From contig NZ_JPMD01000033.1 in the NCBI RefSeq assembly GCF_000732635.1, positions 1-64,000 on the forward strand: a stretch of 64,000 bases of DNA, given 5' to 3'. A program made the position numbers and the translations under genes. The notes under the pieces are model-generated. The model was not told where the DNA came from. It saw only the letters and a program-made list of their open reading frames with translations, and searched no databases. The DNA comes from Clostridium sulfidigenes (GTDB lineage: Bacteria > Bacillota > Clostridia > Clostridiales > Clostridiaceae). This document shows, piece by piece, positions 17,883-25,666 of the stretch; positions within the stretch are counted from its first letter, which is position 1; each line of letters opens with the position of its first letter.

Positions 17883-18488
17883 TCACCTCAAGAAATCATC
17901 TAATGATTTACTATATTGGTGATACATTTCTCTATCTAAACCTATATATAATTTAGTCTCTTCTATGCTGCTATGACCTAACATTTCTTTTACAACCACT
18001 ATATTATTTTCACTTTCTAAGTATATTTTATATGCATAGGTCTTTCGCATACTGTGAGCAGATATGTCTTGTAATCCAAAATATTCACCCGCCTCCTTTA
18101 GCATATTACTTACTGCTTGTACTCCTATGTGATGATTAGTTCCTTTTCTACTTTGAAATACATATTCATAGTCCTTTTTATCTTGAATATAATCCTTTAA
18201 TATAGCTGATAATTTAGGTCTTATCTCAACTATCCTTGGTCTCCTATTTCTTTCTCTTATGTTCTTTGAGTTCTTTTTCTTACCTTCAAATATTTCAAAT
18301 TCTTTTCTTCTTAGTGCCTCTTTTATATCTCTTACTCTTAAGCTGACTAGATCTCCTGCTCTATATCCAGTTGTAACTCCTACAGTAAAAAGCACATAAT
18401 TTCTATAATTCCTATACTTAAGGTAATCTTGTATATCTTTTACTCTTTCAACCGATTTTATAGGCTTTGAAGGTCTTTTCTTTGCCAC
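17883..18488 (-). CDS. Second tyrosine recombinase, catalytic domain only
   Basis: 201 residues, GTG start. It has the full catalytic set: Arg I in TTGYRAGDLVSLRV, Lys in the beta-hairpin region, HSMRKTYAY (HxxR), LGHSSIEETKLYI and the nucleophile Tyr near LYIGLDREMYH. It lacks the arm-binding and most of the core-binding domain of the lysogeny integrase. Related short recombinases are found near the packaging genes of Firmicute phages, where their job is unclear. Unlike the main integrase it is intact. Confidence 0.85.
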   Translation of the reverse strand: MAKKRPSKPIKSVERVKDIQDYLKYRNYRNYVLFTVGVTTGYRAGDLVSLRVRDIKEALRRKEFEIFEGKKKNSKNIRERNRRPRIVEIRPKLSAILKDYIQDKKDYEYVFQSRKGTNHHIGVQAVSNMLKEAGEYFGLQDISAHSMRKTYAYKIYLESENNIVVVKEMLGHSSIEETKLYIGLDREMYHQYSKSLDDFLR

Positions 18489-18516
18489 ACTTACTTCACC
18501 TGCCTAATGTTTCTAC

Positions 18517-18735
18517 TTATCTTTGTCTAATCCTGCTGCTAACTCTCTTATACTTTCTAGCCTTCATGACTTCTCTTAAGTCATCCGTTGCAAGTTCTTT
18601 TCTTATGTGTCTACCTCCACAGTATGGGCAAGCTAAATACTTACCACTATTTACTGCACTTTTTAGCTCAGAGGTTAATAATATAAATTCCCTATTGCAA
18701 CCCCTACATGTATAACTAGCATATATAGCTTCTAT
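18517..18735 (-). CDS. Com-like zinc-ribbon phage protein
   Basis: 72-codon frame with two CxxC knuckles (YTCRGCNREFILL and YLACPYCGGRHIRK) and a basic C-terminus (MKARKYKRVSSRIRQR). Such proteins are common beside the late regulator in clostridial phages. No ATG, GTG or TTG starts it in frame. The best start is ATA at 18735-18733, 6-7 bases after AGGTGG, with an in-frame TAA further upstream. Either the rare ATA start is used or an ATG was mutated. Confidence 0.65.
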   Translation of the reverse strand: MEAIYASYTCRGCNREFILLTSELKSAVNSGKYLACPYCGGRHIRKELATDDLREVMKARKYKRVSSRIRQR

Positions 18736-18761
18736 ACTATCACCACCTTATAAACATAAAA

Positions 18762-18798
18762 GAAGAAGGCATCCAGCTTCTAACTGAATACCTTCTTC
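18762..18798 (-). terminator. Terminator after the DUF4145 gene
   Basis: Minus-strand stem GAAGAAGGTATTCAG with CTGGATGCCTTCTTC (about 14 bp, one GU/mismatch) followed by TTTTAT. It closes the DUF4145 transcription unit before the zinc-ribbon gene. Confidence 0.75.
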
Positions 18799-18900
18799 CT
18801 AATCATGGAGGACTAACCAAAACTTTATAATATTATATTACTATTGATTTTTATATCCTTCAATGGCATGGTTTGTGCATTAAATGTGCATCTGTGTATA

Positions 18901-19680
18901 TTACTTTGACATAGCCAAAGCTTTCTCTTTTAGTTTAGAAAGATTATTACTACTTCTTAACGGCTGTTCATAAATTTTATCAAGCAATTCAGCAAACACT
19001 ATATCAACAAGTTCTAATAAATTCTTATCTATATTATTTTGTTTTTCGATATCTCCACCGTTTGTATGCATTGAGCCATTACCTATTTCTTTTATTGCTT
19101 TTAAAAAGCCTATATCAAGTTCAACTGCCCATTTAGGTTCATTATTCTTCTCTATTTTTTCTTCAAGAGTTTTAATTTTATTTCCAAGCATTCCTTTCTC
19201 AAATCCCTGATCATATAATAACCATTCTAATGCAGACCGATACATTGCCATAGAAGCACTTACTGCCCCTACTGAACGAGCTCTATATGCCTGATCAATA
19301 TAATATTTTACCTCTTTAGGTGAATTGGGAGTAACACATCCATTATAAGTATCATGTAATACTGCAAGTTCGACTTCTTCTGGGCCTTTATATATAAGTA
19401 ATAGAGTTTCACTTTCGCATTGTAAACACGTTGCTTTAAATAAACAAGGTAATGATTTTACTACTATTGATTCTGTGAATTCATTTATTTCAAATTCCGG
19501 ATTATGAGTTACTCGATTAACTACACATCTCCGGATATCTCCACATTTGGGACAAAATAATTCATCTATACATTCTTCAAATCCTAACGTTGTAATTTTT
19601 ATATTGCTTTCGAATCTTTCTTTTTTAAAGCAATTACTTCTTTCTATAACATCAAGGAACCCACTTAAACTATCAATCAT
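18901..19680 (-). CDS. DUF4145 protein with N-terminal zinc ribbon
   Basis: 259 residues. A Cys4 ribbon (CPKCGDIRRC near 42-51, CLQCE near 87) precedes a helical DUF4145-type domain from about 130 to 235: AYRARSVGAVSASMAMYRSA, LEWLLYDQG and IKEIGNGSMHTNG. DUF4145 domains occur alone in phages and fused to type I restriction subunits; their activity is unknown. The gene has its own promoter and terminator and an insulated position, like a lysogenically expressed cargo gene. A defence or exclusion role is inference only. Confidence 0.75.
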   Translation of the reverse strand: MIDSLSGFLDVIERSNCFKKERFESNIKITTLGFEECIDELFCPKCGDIRRCVVNRVTHNPEFEINEFTESIVVKSLPCLFKATCLQCESETLLLIYKGPEEVELAVLHDTYNGCVTPNSPKEVKYYIDQAYRARSVGAVSASMAMYRSALEWLLYDQGFEKGMLGNKIKTLEEKIEKNNEPKWAVELDIGFLKAIKEIGNGSMHTNGGDIEKQNNIDKNLLELVDIVFAELLDKIYEQPLRSSNNLSKLKEKALAMSK

Positions 19681-19711
19681 ATTTTAACCCCCTAAATTAT
19701 TAAATAGTTCT

Positions 19712-19740
19712 ATATTATTGCTTATAATTATATAATTCAA
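19712..19740 (-). promoter_or_regulatory. Promoter of the DUF4145 gene
   Basis: Minus strand TTGAAT (19740-19735), exactly 17 bases, TAATAT (19717-19712). The ATG follows about 32 bases after the -10 with an AGGGGG ribosome site. Confidence 0.65.
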
Positions 19741-19858
19741 CAAGTTCACTTAATATCCTCTTAAAACGTACAACTGTATAATTTTTCTAATTTAATATAA
19801 TTGAACATTTTATCATATTTCAGTACTAGAATAGTATTACTTATCGTTTGTCTTAGAA

Positions 19859-20416
19859 TTAATTATTAAACTCTCTTATACTCTCCGGAAAAAGAATTGT
19901 TTTCATAGTATTTATAAGCCTACTCTTATTCCTGGTTATGGTACTTCTATCTCTATCAAGCTTCTCTGCAATTCTTTCTTCGTTGTATCGTTCTCCATGA
20001 TCTGATAAATACTTAAGCTTTATTATTGGATAATATCTATCATTCTTAATCTTATCTAGTGCGTTTTCTATCCTTTTGATTTCTCTTGATGTTTCAAGCT
20101 TCTCCAACTCATACTTTTCTATTAAGTTCATATATCTATCTTGCCCACTAATATTCCCTCCTGAGGTTTGATAGACTACAATTGAACCACTCTTTTGAGG
20201 AAGTCCATGGTCTTTTATATATTTAATATCTTCATCCTTTTGTTTAAGTGCAGCTTTTAAATTATTATAGTTATATAACAATAATTCAACTTTTTTAAAG
20301 TAACTCATTTCATTTTTAATCATCTTTGAGTTCCTCAGCTCCTGGATAACTTCCTTCGCTGTTTCCTTTGCTGTTTTTGCTATTGCATCTTCAATATTTA
20401 CTGTCTTATTACCCAT
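19859..20416 (-). CDS. ArpU/RinA-like late transcription regulator
   Basis: 185 residues. The N-terminal half is a long coiled coil (about 30-130). The C-terminal ~50 residues contain a sigma-region-4-like helix-turn-helix (YNEERIAEKLDRDRSTITRN). This layout and position, at the end of the early region and before the late genes, match ArpU-type regulators of late transcription. Direct targets are inferred. Confidence 0.7.
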   Translation of the reverse strand: MGNKTVNIEDAIAKTAKETAKEVIQELRNSKMIKNEMSYFKKVELLLYNYNNLKAALKQKDEDIKYIKDHGLPQKSGSIVVYQTSGGNISGQDRYMNLIEKYELEKLETSREIKRIENALDKIKNDRYYPIIKLKYLSDHGERYNEERIAEKLDRDRSTITRNKSRLINTMKTILFPESIREFNN

Positions 20417-20433
20417 ATTAATTTCCTCCTCAC

Positions 20434-20820
20434 TTATGCTCGTCCTATAATTAATTTACCACCCATTAATACTCTTATTAGCTCCTCTTTGTCCACTTTA
20501 TTTCCTTTCGTGTATAAAGACTTATATAATGCATATATATCATTTTCTTTTATATCTAAAGCTTCTTTTACTTCCTCTAAGGTTATTTCATCTTCCGTGA
20601 ATAGCTCCTGCAGACTTTCTTGTAAATCTAGTTTCATTTTCTTATCAATCTTACTATCCCCATGTACTCCATATTTATTATCCCTATGGCAAGTTCCACA
20701 TAAGTACTTATGATTTATTTTGCAATCCTTTAAAACTCTACTCTGACTCTTGTGAACTATGTGATGAAGCTCTACCACTCCATATCCCCCACATTTTTCA
20801 CAGTAATCTATCTTTGCCAT
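20434..20820 (-). CDS. HNH-type early protein
   Basis: 128 residues. The N-terminal half is an HNH core: CEKCGGYGVVELHHIVHKSQ, then NHKYLCGTCHRDNKYGVHG. The C-terminal half (about 65-128) is helical and acidic with LTEVKEALD-like repeats. Probably a DNA-binding or cutting early protein; role unknown. It ends 17 bases before the late regulator start. Confidence 0.75.
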   Translation of the reverse strand: MAKIDYCEKCGGYGVVELHHIVHKSQSRVLKDCKINHKYLCGTCHRDNKYGVHGDSKIDKKMKLDLQESLQELFTEDEITLEEVKEALDIKENDIYALYKSLYTKGNKVDKEELIRVLMGGKLIIGRA

Positions 20821-20862
20821 ATTTAACCCTTCTTTCTTGTTTACTTTTTATTGAGTTATGAA

Positions 20863-21120
20863 TTAATCTTCGTCAGTTTCTACTTGTCCTGACTCTTCCA
20901 ACCATTCTTCTACACATTCTAAGCAGGTGTACGCTGATACTGCTCCATCATCAGTAAATCCACTTTCACATAATGCCTGTTCACCTTGTTTTATCTCTCT
21001 TTCACAAGATACACACTTATGAGGTTTTCTACATTTAACAACCTTTTCTTTATAATCTCTTATATCTTCGTCTAACCCATAAATGCCACTATCAATATAT
21101 AAATCTTTATCATATTTCAT
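20863..21120 (-). CDS. Zinc-ribbon hypothetical phage protein
   Basis: 85 residues from the ATG at 21120, preceded by GGAGAT; a longer in-frame reading from 21228 would run into the previous gene. Two CxxC pairs (HKCVSCEREI and YTCLECVEEW) suggest zinc binding. The tail is acidic (VETDED). No family recognised. Confidence 0.65.
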   Translation of the reverse strand: MKYDKDLYIDSGIYGLDEDIRDYKEKVVKCRKPHKCVSCEREIKQGEQALCESGFTDDGAVSAYTCLECVEEWLEESGQVETDED

Positions 21121-21166
21121 AATTTTATCTCCTTCACCATTCCTACAGATTTTCTTGAATTGTGAA

Positions 21167-22003
21167 CTAAAAACCATTCCAAATTTGTTCACCTTTATAG
21201 TCAAAAGTTTCTTTATCATTGAAATCATCTTCGTTAAGATCTTTAATTCTTTTTCTACTTCTAGAAATATATAATTTACTTCTAATTTTTGTATTAGGTT
21301 GTCCTATTTCTAATAAATCATCAAACTCAGTTAACTTTCTATATTCTTCTTGATAATTTGCTTTTAAATGTTTAAAAAAATAATTTCTATGAAAAGGGCA
21401 AAATGTACATGCACTTGCTTTAGTTTCCAAACCCCAAACATCTTTTATATAGGCATAATTATCTTTTCTTTCTAAGTTCATATCACATAAAGGAAACTTA
21501 TTAACGAACATCTTGTGTGGATTATCTTTACACCTATGTTTTTCTTCAACCGAAAAACCTAGATGCATCTCATGAGCTTTTAAGTCCTCACCCCTAGTAC
21601 GTTGTCCCTTTTTATAACCTAGTAGATTTGATCTAATAAACTTTTGCATTACATTTATTTTGTAATCTAAAGTGCAATTTCTCATCATTTTACCTTTCTT
21701 ACCACTTTCATCAATAGTCCAAAAAGGAATGCTTACTACTCTAGCTTTTCCAAAATTCTCAATATAGTGAGAATGAAGATTACTCTCTAACACATAAAAA
21801 GGTATTCCCACATCTTCACAAACACACTGGATAAAATAAACCTGGTCATATACCCATCTAGGTTCTTCTCCTAGATCACAAAATAATATTGCATCATAGA
21901 TTGGTACTTCTGGATATATATCATCTCCATATTTCTTCTTTTCACAACTCATTAACGCTAATGCTGTACTTTGCATTCCTGCTCCACAGCTTAATATTTT
22001 CAT
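21167..22003 (-). CDS. PAPS-reductase-like PP-loop protein
   Basis: 278 residues. It opens with the PP-loop SCGAGMQSTALALMS that binds ATP or adenylyl groups in the PAPS reductase/DndC/NcsA superfamily. MMRNCTLDYKI and ACTFCPFHRN supply Cys residues typical of the phage version of this family. It has its own leader after a terminator. Phage members are usually called PAPS reductase, but none of the sulfate pathway is present here. DNA or RNA thio-modification is a plausible alternative that the sequence does not decide. Confidence 0.8.
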   Translation of the reverse strand: MKILSCGAGMQSTALALMSCEKKKYGDDIYPEVPIYDAILFCDLGEEPRWVYDQVYFIQCVCEDVGIPFYVLESNLHSHYIENFGKARVVSIPFWTIDESGKKGKMMRNCTLDYKINVMQKFIRSNLLGYKKGQRTRGEDLKAHEMHLGFSVEEKHRCKDNPHKMFVNKFPLCDMNLERKDNYAYIKDVWGLETKASACTFCPFHRNYFFKHLKANYQEEYRKLTEFDDLLEIGQPNTKIRSKLYISRSRKRIKDLNEDDFNDKETFDYKGEQIWNGF

Positions 22004-22106
22004 TTTTCCTCCTCGTCAGGAGGTGAGTACTCACATTTTAACTAGTATTACTCCGATTTTATTTATTTCGTTTTATTTACAAACTCTTATTGGATTGCGA
22101 AATAAA

Positions 22107-22145
22107 AAATACCGCATATTCTTTTTTGAATAATACGGTATTTTT
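22107..22145. terminator. Bidirectional terminator between early units
   Basis: AATACCGCATATTC / GAATAATACGGTATT stem with loop TTTTTT and A/T runs on both sides. On the minus strand it closes the unit of the 87-aa gene before the PAPS-like gene. Confidence 0.75.
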
Positions 22146-22285
22146 GATAACTTATATTTAATTCTCTATTCATAATATTTTATAATTAGATTTAATTTAA
22201 TCTATAAACTGAAATTTAACAAGTATACCTTATTTCAATGAGGCACACTACATAAAATGCTCAACTCCAAACAAAAGTATGATTA

Positions 22286-22549
22286 TTATAGTTGTATTGC
22301 ACCACTTGTTAAATCCTCACGAAACTTATTTGCAAGGTTTTCTGTCAACCTAGATTTCTTATAGTGTTCAAGCACAAAACTACGATAACTTTTTCCATCT
22401 ACAAGTATATCGCTTTTTTTAGTCAATAACCAATTCCCATTACCCCCTCCTTGTTCCCTAATACTCCATTCCTTGCCATACTTTTTATAGATTTCATGTT
22501 TTTTACCTTGAACAGACATTGATTCACTTGGAATAAAACTTATTTGCAT
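22286..22549 (-). CDS. Unknown 87-aa protein in its own transcription unit
   Basis: 87 residues starting MQISFIPSESMSVQGKKHEI and containing EWSIREQGGGNGNWLL and a basic YRSFVLEHYKKSRL helix. No family recognised. It has an extended -10 promoter with palindromic operator-like sequences upstream, a 137-base leader and a terminator downstream. It is thus isolated from both neighbours, unlike the rest of the early operon. It could be a lysogenic cargo gene or an early regulator; no function is claimed. Confidence 0.6.
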   Translation of the reverse strand: MQISFIPSESMSVQGKKHEIYKKYGKEWSIREQGGGNGNWLLTKKSDILVDGKSYRSFVLEHYKKSRLTENLANKFREDLTSGAIQL

Positions 22550-22631
22550 TATAAAACCACCTTCATTTTTATTTTATGCAGATATTCGTAAAAGATATAA
22601 TCTGCTGTACGCCTTCTCCTTCAAATAAATC

Positions 22632-22647
22632 CTAACTTATAAGTTAG
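22632..22647. repeat. Perfect 16-bp palindrome CTAACTTATAAGTTAG
   Basis: A 16-bp uninterrupted palindrome in the 5' leader of the 87-aa gene, about 40 bases after the -10 box. It may bind a dimeric regulator or form an RNA hairpin. Confidence 0.5.
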
Positions 22648-22658
22648 TAGAAAATGAT

Positions 22659-22696
22659 AACTCATATAATAATACAGTCATGAGTTAATTATAACA
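22659..22696 (-). promoter_or_regulatory. Extended -10 promoter with overlapping operator
   Basis: Minus strand TGTTATAAT (22696-22688) is a full extended -10 element. AACTCAT/ATGAGTT arms (22659-22665 and 22680-22686) form an inverted repeat lying over the expected start point, as for a repressor operator. No good -35 is seen, as expected for this class. Confidence 0.55.
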
Positions 22697-22774
22697 TATT
22701 CTTCTAATACCGTACTATTCAATTTTCAAAGATCAAATTCTATTAACTATTTCACACTTCCTACAAATTGCGTA

Positions 22775-22957
22775 TTACTCCGAAATTTTCAAAGGGCAAT
22801 CTTTACGACATCCTTCTTCTGGACACTTAGGTCTATTGCCTAATCCAAAACATGCAATTACGCTTTCTCCATTTAAATCTAATCCTTTAACGCCACATAA
22901 CATGCATGATGAACACTTAGGCTTTTCTATAAAACTTAATTCAAAAACATATCTCAT
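22775..22957 (-). CDS. Cysteine-rich phage protein
   Basis: 60 residues from the ATG at 22957 behind AAAGGAG. Nine Cys residues, arranged CSSCMLCG, ACFGLGNRPKCPEEGC and CPL, suggest a metal-bound mini-protein. No family recognised. Confidence 0.6.
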   Translation of the reverse strand: MRYVFELSFIEKPKCSSCMLCGVKGLDLNGESVIACFGLGNRPKCPEEGCRKDCPLKISE

Positions 22958-22986
22958 GAAATTTACTCCTTTACAACAACTATAAA

Positions 22987-23271
22987 TTACTGTATTCCTA
23001 AAATTACATAACCTTCTTCTAATCCACATTGTCCACCTTGTAAGATATAAACTATTTTCTTAACTGTTTCATTATTTGTATAATGAGCTGGTATATATAT
23101 GCCATCTTTATAGTCCGTATCTCCAGGATGGTATTCTTTTAGGATTAAAGTATCTCCAACTTGGAAATCCCTATCATTCTTTCTTAACTCAAATGTTTTT
23201 CTACCTTGTTCAACATCCTTAAAATACTTTATAAGTAACTTTAATTCATGTTTTTTCATAATTTCACTCAT
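22987..23271 (-). CDS. DUF3850 (ASCH/PUA-like) protein
   Basis: About 94 residues from MSEIMKKHELKL (23271). The pattern KYFKDVEQGRKTFELRKNDR, FQVGDTLILKEY and a C-terminal GYVILGI is that of DUF3850, a PUA/ASCH-like fold expected to bind RNA or modified nucleotides. Common in Firmicute phages; role not known. Confidence 0.85.
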   Translation of the reverse strand: MSEIMKKHELKLLIKYFKDVEQGRKTFELRKNDRDFQVGDTLILKEYHPGDTDYKDGIYIPAHYTNNETVKKIVYILQGGQCGLEEGYVILGIQ

Positions 23272-23360
23272 TACTTCCTTTCTCCTAGACCTCAACTCCT
23301 TGTTAAAACAGAGGGAGCGACCTTATATTTTCAGGGGGTAACTTACTAATATAATTTTAT

Positions 23361-24170
23361 TCATTCCTTTTTCCACATCTTCAAATATACTGACCATCCT
23401 ATTAAATCCTGATAAACTGGACTAGCTTCGACTACCCTATATCCTTTGTACTGCTCTTCCCAAAATCTAAAATCATTTTCTTTTATAAGCTTCTCTATTT
23501 TTCTCTTACTGTACTTATAATCATTTTTTATAGATTCAGGCCTTATTAAATTTCTTGAAGAGCTCCATCTCTTTTTACCTTTTTTGTTATTTCTACTTTT
23601 GGTTATATATCTACTTATTCCTTCAAGTCCATTTTCATTAGGTTGTAATCTATCGGCATTTATAAATCCTATAGTGTCCCCTTCTTTTTCACCCTTCTTT
23701 TTACGTTTACTCCAAAGCTCCTCAACTTCATCTCTACTCAAACCTTTATTCATTAAAATGTGGTGATGTATTCTTATTGGCTTGTCCTCATTTTCATCTG
23801 CCATAATATATTCTGTTACTAAAATGTATTTTAAAGGTTCAAGCTCTTTCTTCTTTCTTCTATGATTTAATCTTCTAAAAAAATTACTTACCTCTTTTTC
23901 TGCATCTTCTAGTGTTTCAGGAAGATATTTATCTTTATAGGTACATGTAACATGTAAATCTCCCTTACCAAAATTCCCATTTGCAAGTTGAGTAATATAT
24001 CTCTTAGAATTTTTATCATTCAAGTTTTTCTGTTTGGGTTCTGATTCTTTTACTCTTTTTGCTCTCTTGCCCTTTACTGTTTTTTCTTGCCATATTGTCC
24101 TAGGGATTATATCCACCTCTAAATATTTCTTCCCACAAAATATCCTTTTTTCTCTCATGAAGTTTCTCAC
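23361..24170 (-). CDS. HUH-type replication protein (Rep)
   Basis: 269 residues. HUH motif 2 is IRIHHHILMN (about 132-141) after the strand KYILVTEY; the likely tyrosine motif is GISRYITKS (about 184-192). DLHVTCTYKD (about 71-80) resembles motif 1. This is the layout of rolling-circle Rep proteins of the G2P/ORF2 type, which nick at an origin through a Tyr. No DnaC, primase or polymerase is in the window, so it is the best replication initiator candidate. GTG at 24170 or ATG at 24158 may start it. Confidence 0.8.
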   Translation of the reverse strand: MRNFMREKRIFCGKKYLEVDIIPRTIWQEKTVKGKRAKRVKESEPKQKNLNDKNSKRYITQLANGNFGKGDLHVTCTYKDKYLPETLEDAEKEVSNFFRRLNHRRKKKELEPLKYILVTEYIMADENEDKPIRIHHHILMNKGLSRDEVEELWSKRKKKGEKEGDTIGFINADRLQPNENGLEGISRYITKSRNNKKGKKRWSSSRNLIRPESIKNDYKYSKRKIEKLIKENDFRFWEEQYKGYRVVEASPVYQDLIGWSVYLKMWKKE

Positions 24171-24388
24171 GGTATTCCCCCCTCATGTATCCTTATAGGT
24201 CCTCTTATTAGTCTTAATTCTATAACTATCTTTTTATTTTATTTTTTATTTAATATCTAAATAGTTATAATGTTAATACCCCATACGAGCTATATAAAAG
24301 GTATTAAATTCTCTATTTTCATTGATTAATACCGTGAATTTTGATATACTTTAATTAGGTAATTTTTGTATACCACACGGTATATTTA
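24171..24388. other. Non-coding gap, candidate Rep origin
   Basis: The gap beside the Rep start is non-coding. ATACCGTG (24329-24336) and CACGGTAT (24376-24383) form an inverted repeat 39 bases apart; CACGGTAT recurs at the Rep start (24167-24174). The repeats and the flanking hairpin make it a candidate double-strand origin, by analogy to Rep-origin adjacency. No nick site is identified. Confidence 0.4.
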
Positions 24389-24435
24389 GGAAATACTTTT
24401 TCATTGCAGTGAAAAGTATTTCCTTTTATTTTTAT
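24389..24435 (+). terminator. Strong hairpin beside the candidate origin
   Basis: GGAAATACTTTTTCA and TGAAAAGTATTTCC form a 14-bp stem with one bulge, followed on the plus strand by TTTTATTTTT. No plus-strand gene precedes it within the early region, so it may be an origin structure or a block to antisense transcription. Confidence 0.5.
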
Positions 24436-24719
24436 CTTGTATTTTGACACTTAGATATTCCTCCACATTTAGAACATTTAACATCATATTTTAAAGACCA
24501 TGCAGAATATCCACAACTTGTACACACCTTTATCCACAACATATCTTTTCTTGTTACTAATTTATAAGTTGCCTGGCAAAGATCGGCTAAATTTTTAAAT
24601 TTGGTTATTTTTTCAAAACTAATATTATTGAATTTGATATCATCTGTTACTATATTTAGAATTTCTTTAAATTCATCTTTAGTTGTGTTCCTTGATAGAT
24701 AATTAAAAAGCTCTATCAT
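24432..24719 (-). CDS. Zinc-ribbon hypothetical phage protein
   Basis: 95 residues: helical N-terminal two-thirds and a C-terminal Cys4 ribbon (VCTSCGYSAWSLKYDVKCSK with CGGISKC). Early gene before Rep. No family recognised. Confidence 0.6.
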   Translation of the reverse strand: MIELFNYLSRNTTKDEFKEILNIVTDDIKFNNISFEKITKFKNLADLCQATYKLVTRKDMLWIKVCTSCGYSAWSLKYDVKCSKCGGISKCQNTR

Positions 24720-24744
24720 AAACTCAACTCCTTCTTAAAATCAT

Positions 24745-25119
24745 TTAATGAAAATATTCTGTAAGTTTCTCACACATTGCTTTTACAGCATCATAAACCT
24801 CTGCTTTGTTGTATTTAGAGCTATTGATTTTAACCTCAATCTTTATAGCTTCTGATGAATCAATTAATATATTATCTTCTAATATAGCTATACCACCACC
24901 AATCTTTCCTTCTAAAGCAATCTGTGTTGGATATATACTGTGAAGCTGCTCATGAGCTTCACTCTCTTGAACAGCTTCACTTAATATTTCTATTGCTACA
25001 TCCAATGCTTTGATATCTTCTTCTTTAGTTTCAATACTTTCATATTCTTTATATAAATCTTTAAGGTCCTGCAAGTGCTCCATAACTTCTTTTGGATTTA
25101 CGTTAAATTTATTTTTCAT
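24745..25119 (-). CDS. Hypothetical early phage protein
   Basis: About 124 residues from MKNKFNVNPKEVMEHL (25119, AAAGGA upstream); a Met 5 codons upstream is poorer. N-terminal half is helical and acidic, C-terminal half carries alternating strands (GGGIAILEDNILIDSS). No family recognised. Confidence 0.6.
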   Translation of the reverse strand: MKNKFNVNPKEVMEHLQDLKDLYKEYESIETKEEDIKALDVAIEILSEAVQESEAHEQLHSIYPTQIALEGKIGGGIAILEDNILIDSSEAIKIEVKINSSKYNKAEVYDAVKAMCEKLTEYFH

Positions 25120-25138
25120 TATTAATCCTTTCATCTAC

Positions 25139-25336
25139 CTAACAATAGATATAAACAATATTGTCTAATGCTTCCCTAATTAAATTCCCTAAAACTGAAT
25201 CATTAAAAAACTTAATCTTGTGCTCTTTTTCTAAAGTGTTTTTTATAGCGCACAGATCAACCTCTTTATTTATTTCTAGTACACTCTCTGTTGCCTGTTG
25301 AACTTTTACCTTTATATCTTTAGATATTGTTTTCAT
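25139..25336 (-). CDS. Small hypothetical early phage protein
   Basis: 65 residues from MKTISKDIKVKVQQAT at 25336, with AGGAGGAGC just upstream; the longer frame to 25417 overlaps the excisionase-like gene. Helical, single Cys pair. No family recognised. Confidence 0.55.
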   Translation of the reverse strand: MKTISKDIKVKVQQATESVLEINKEVDLCAIKNTLEKEHKIKFFNDSVLGNLIREALDNIVYIYC

Positions 25337-25553
25337 GATGCTCCTCCTTACTAATGTCTTTAATATCCCTAGGATTTGTAATATCCTTTCCTTCATATCT
25401 AGATAGAAATTCCTCAAGTGAAACTTTCCTAATTTTATAACTTCCTAGTTTTAATACTGGAAGTAATCCTGCCTTTATAAGTTCATATACATATGTTTTA
25501 TTAGTTTTAATTAGCTTTGAAACTTCTGGTACTGTATAAAGAATATCCTCCAT
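25320..25553 (-). CDS. Excisionase-like HTH protein
   Basis: 77 residues with a MerR/excisionase winged helix: YTVPEVSKLIKTNKTYVYEL, then GLLPVLKLGSYKIRKVSLEE. Probably an excisionase or early regulator, first in the leftward early operon of small genes. It lies about 2.3 kb from the integrase, so an excisionase role is not certain. Confidence 0.75.
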   Translation of the reverse strand: MEDILYTVPEVSKLIKTNKTYVYELIKAGLLPVLKLGSYKIRKVSLEEFLSRYEGKDITNPRDIKDISKEEHHENNI

Positions 25554-25666
25554 GTTTATACCTCCTGATTAATTAAATATTTCGTATTAGTTGATTTAAA
25601 CAATTCTTTAAAATCTTCTATACTCCCCCAATAAATGTTAGAATGTTATTGAAAGGGGGTAAATTT

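Noticed and set aside
18901..19680. DUF4145 gene as a type I restriction subunit
   Set aside because: No helicase or nuclease domain and no hsdM/hsdS genes nearby; only the DUF4145-type helices and a zinc ribbon are present.
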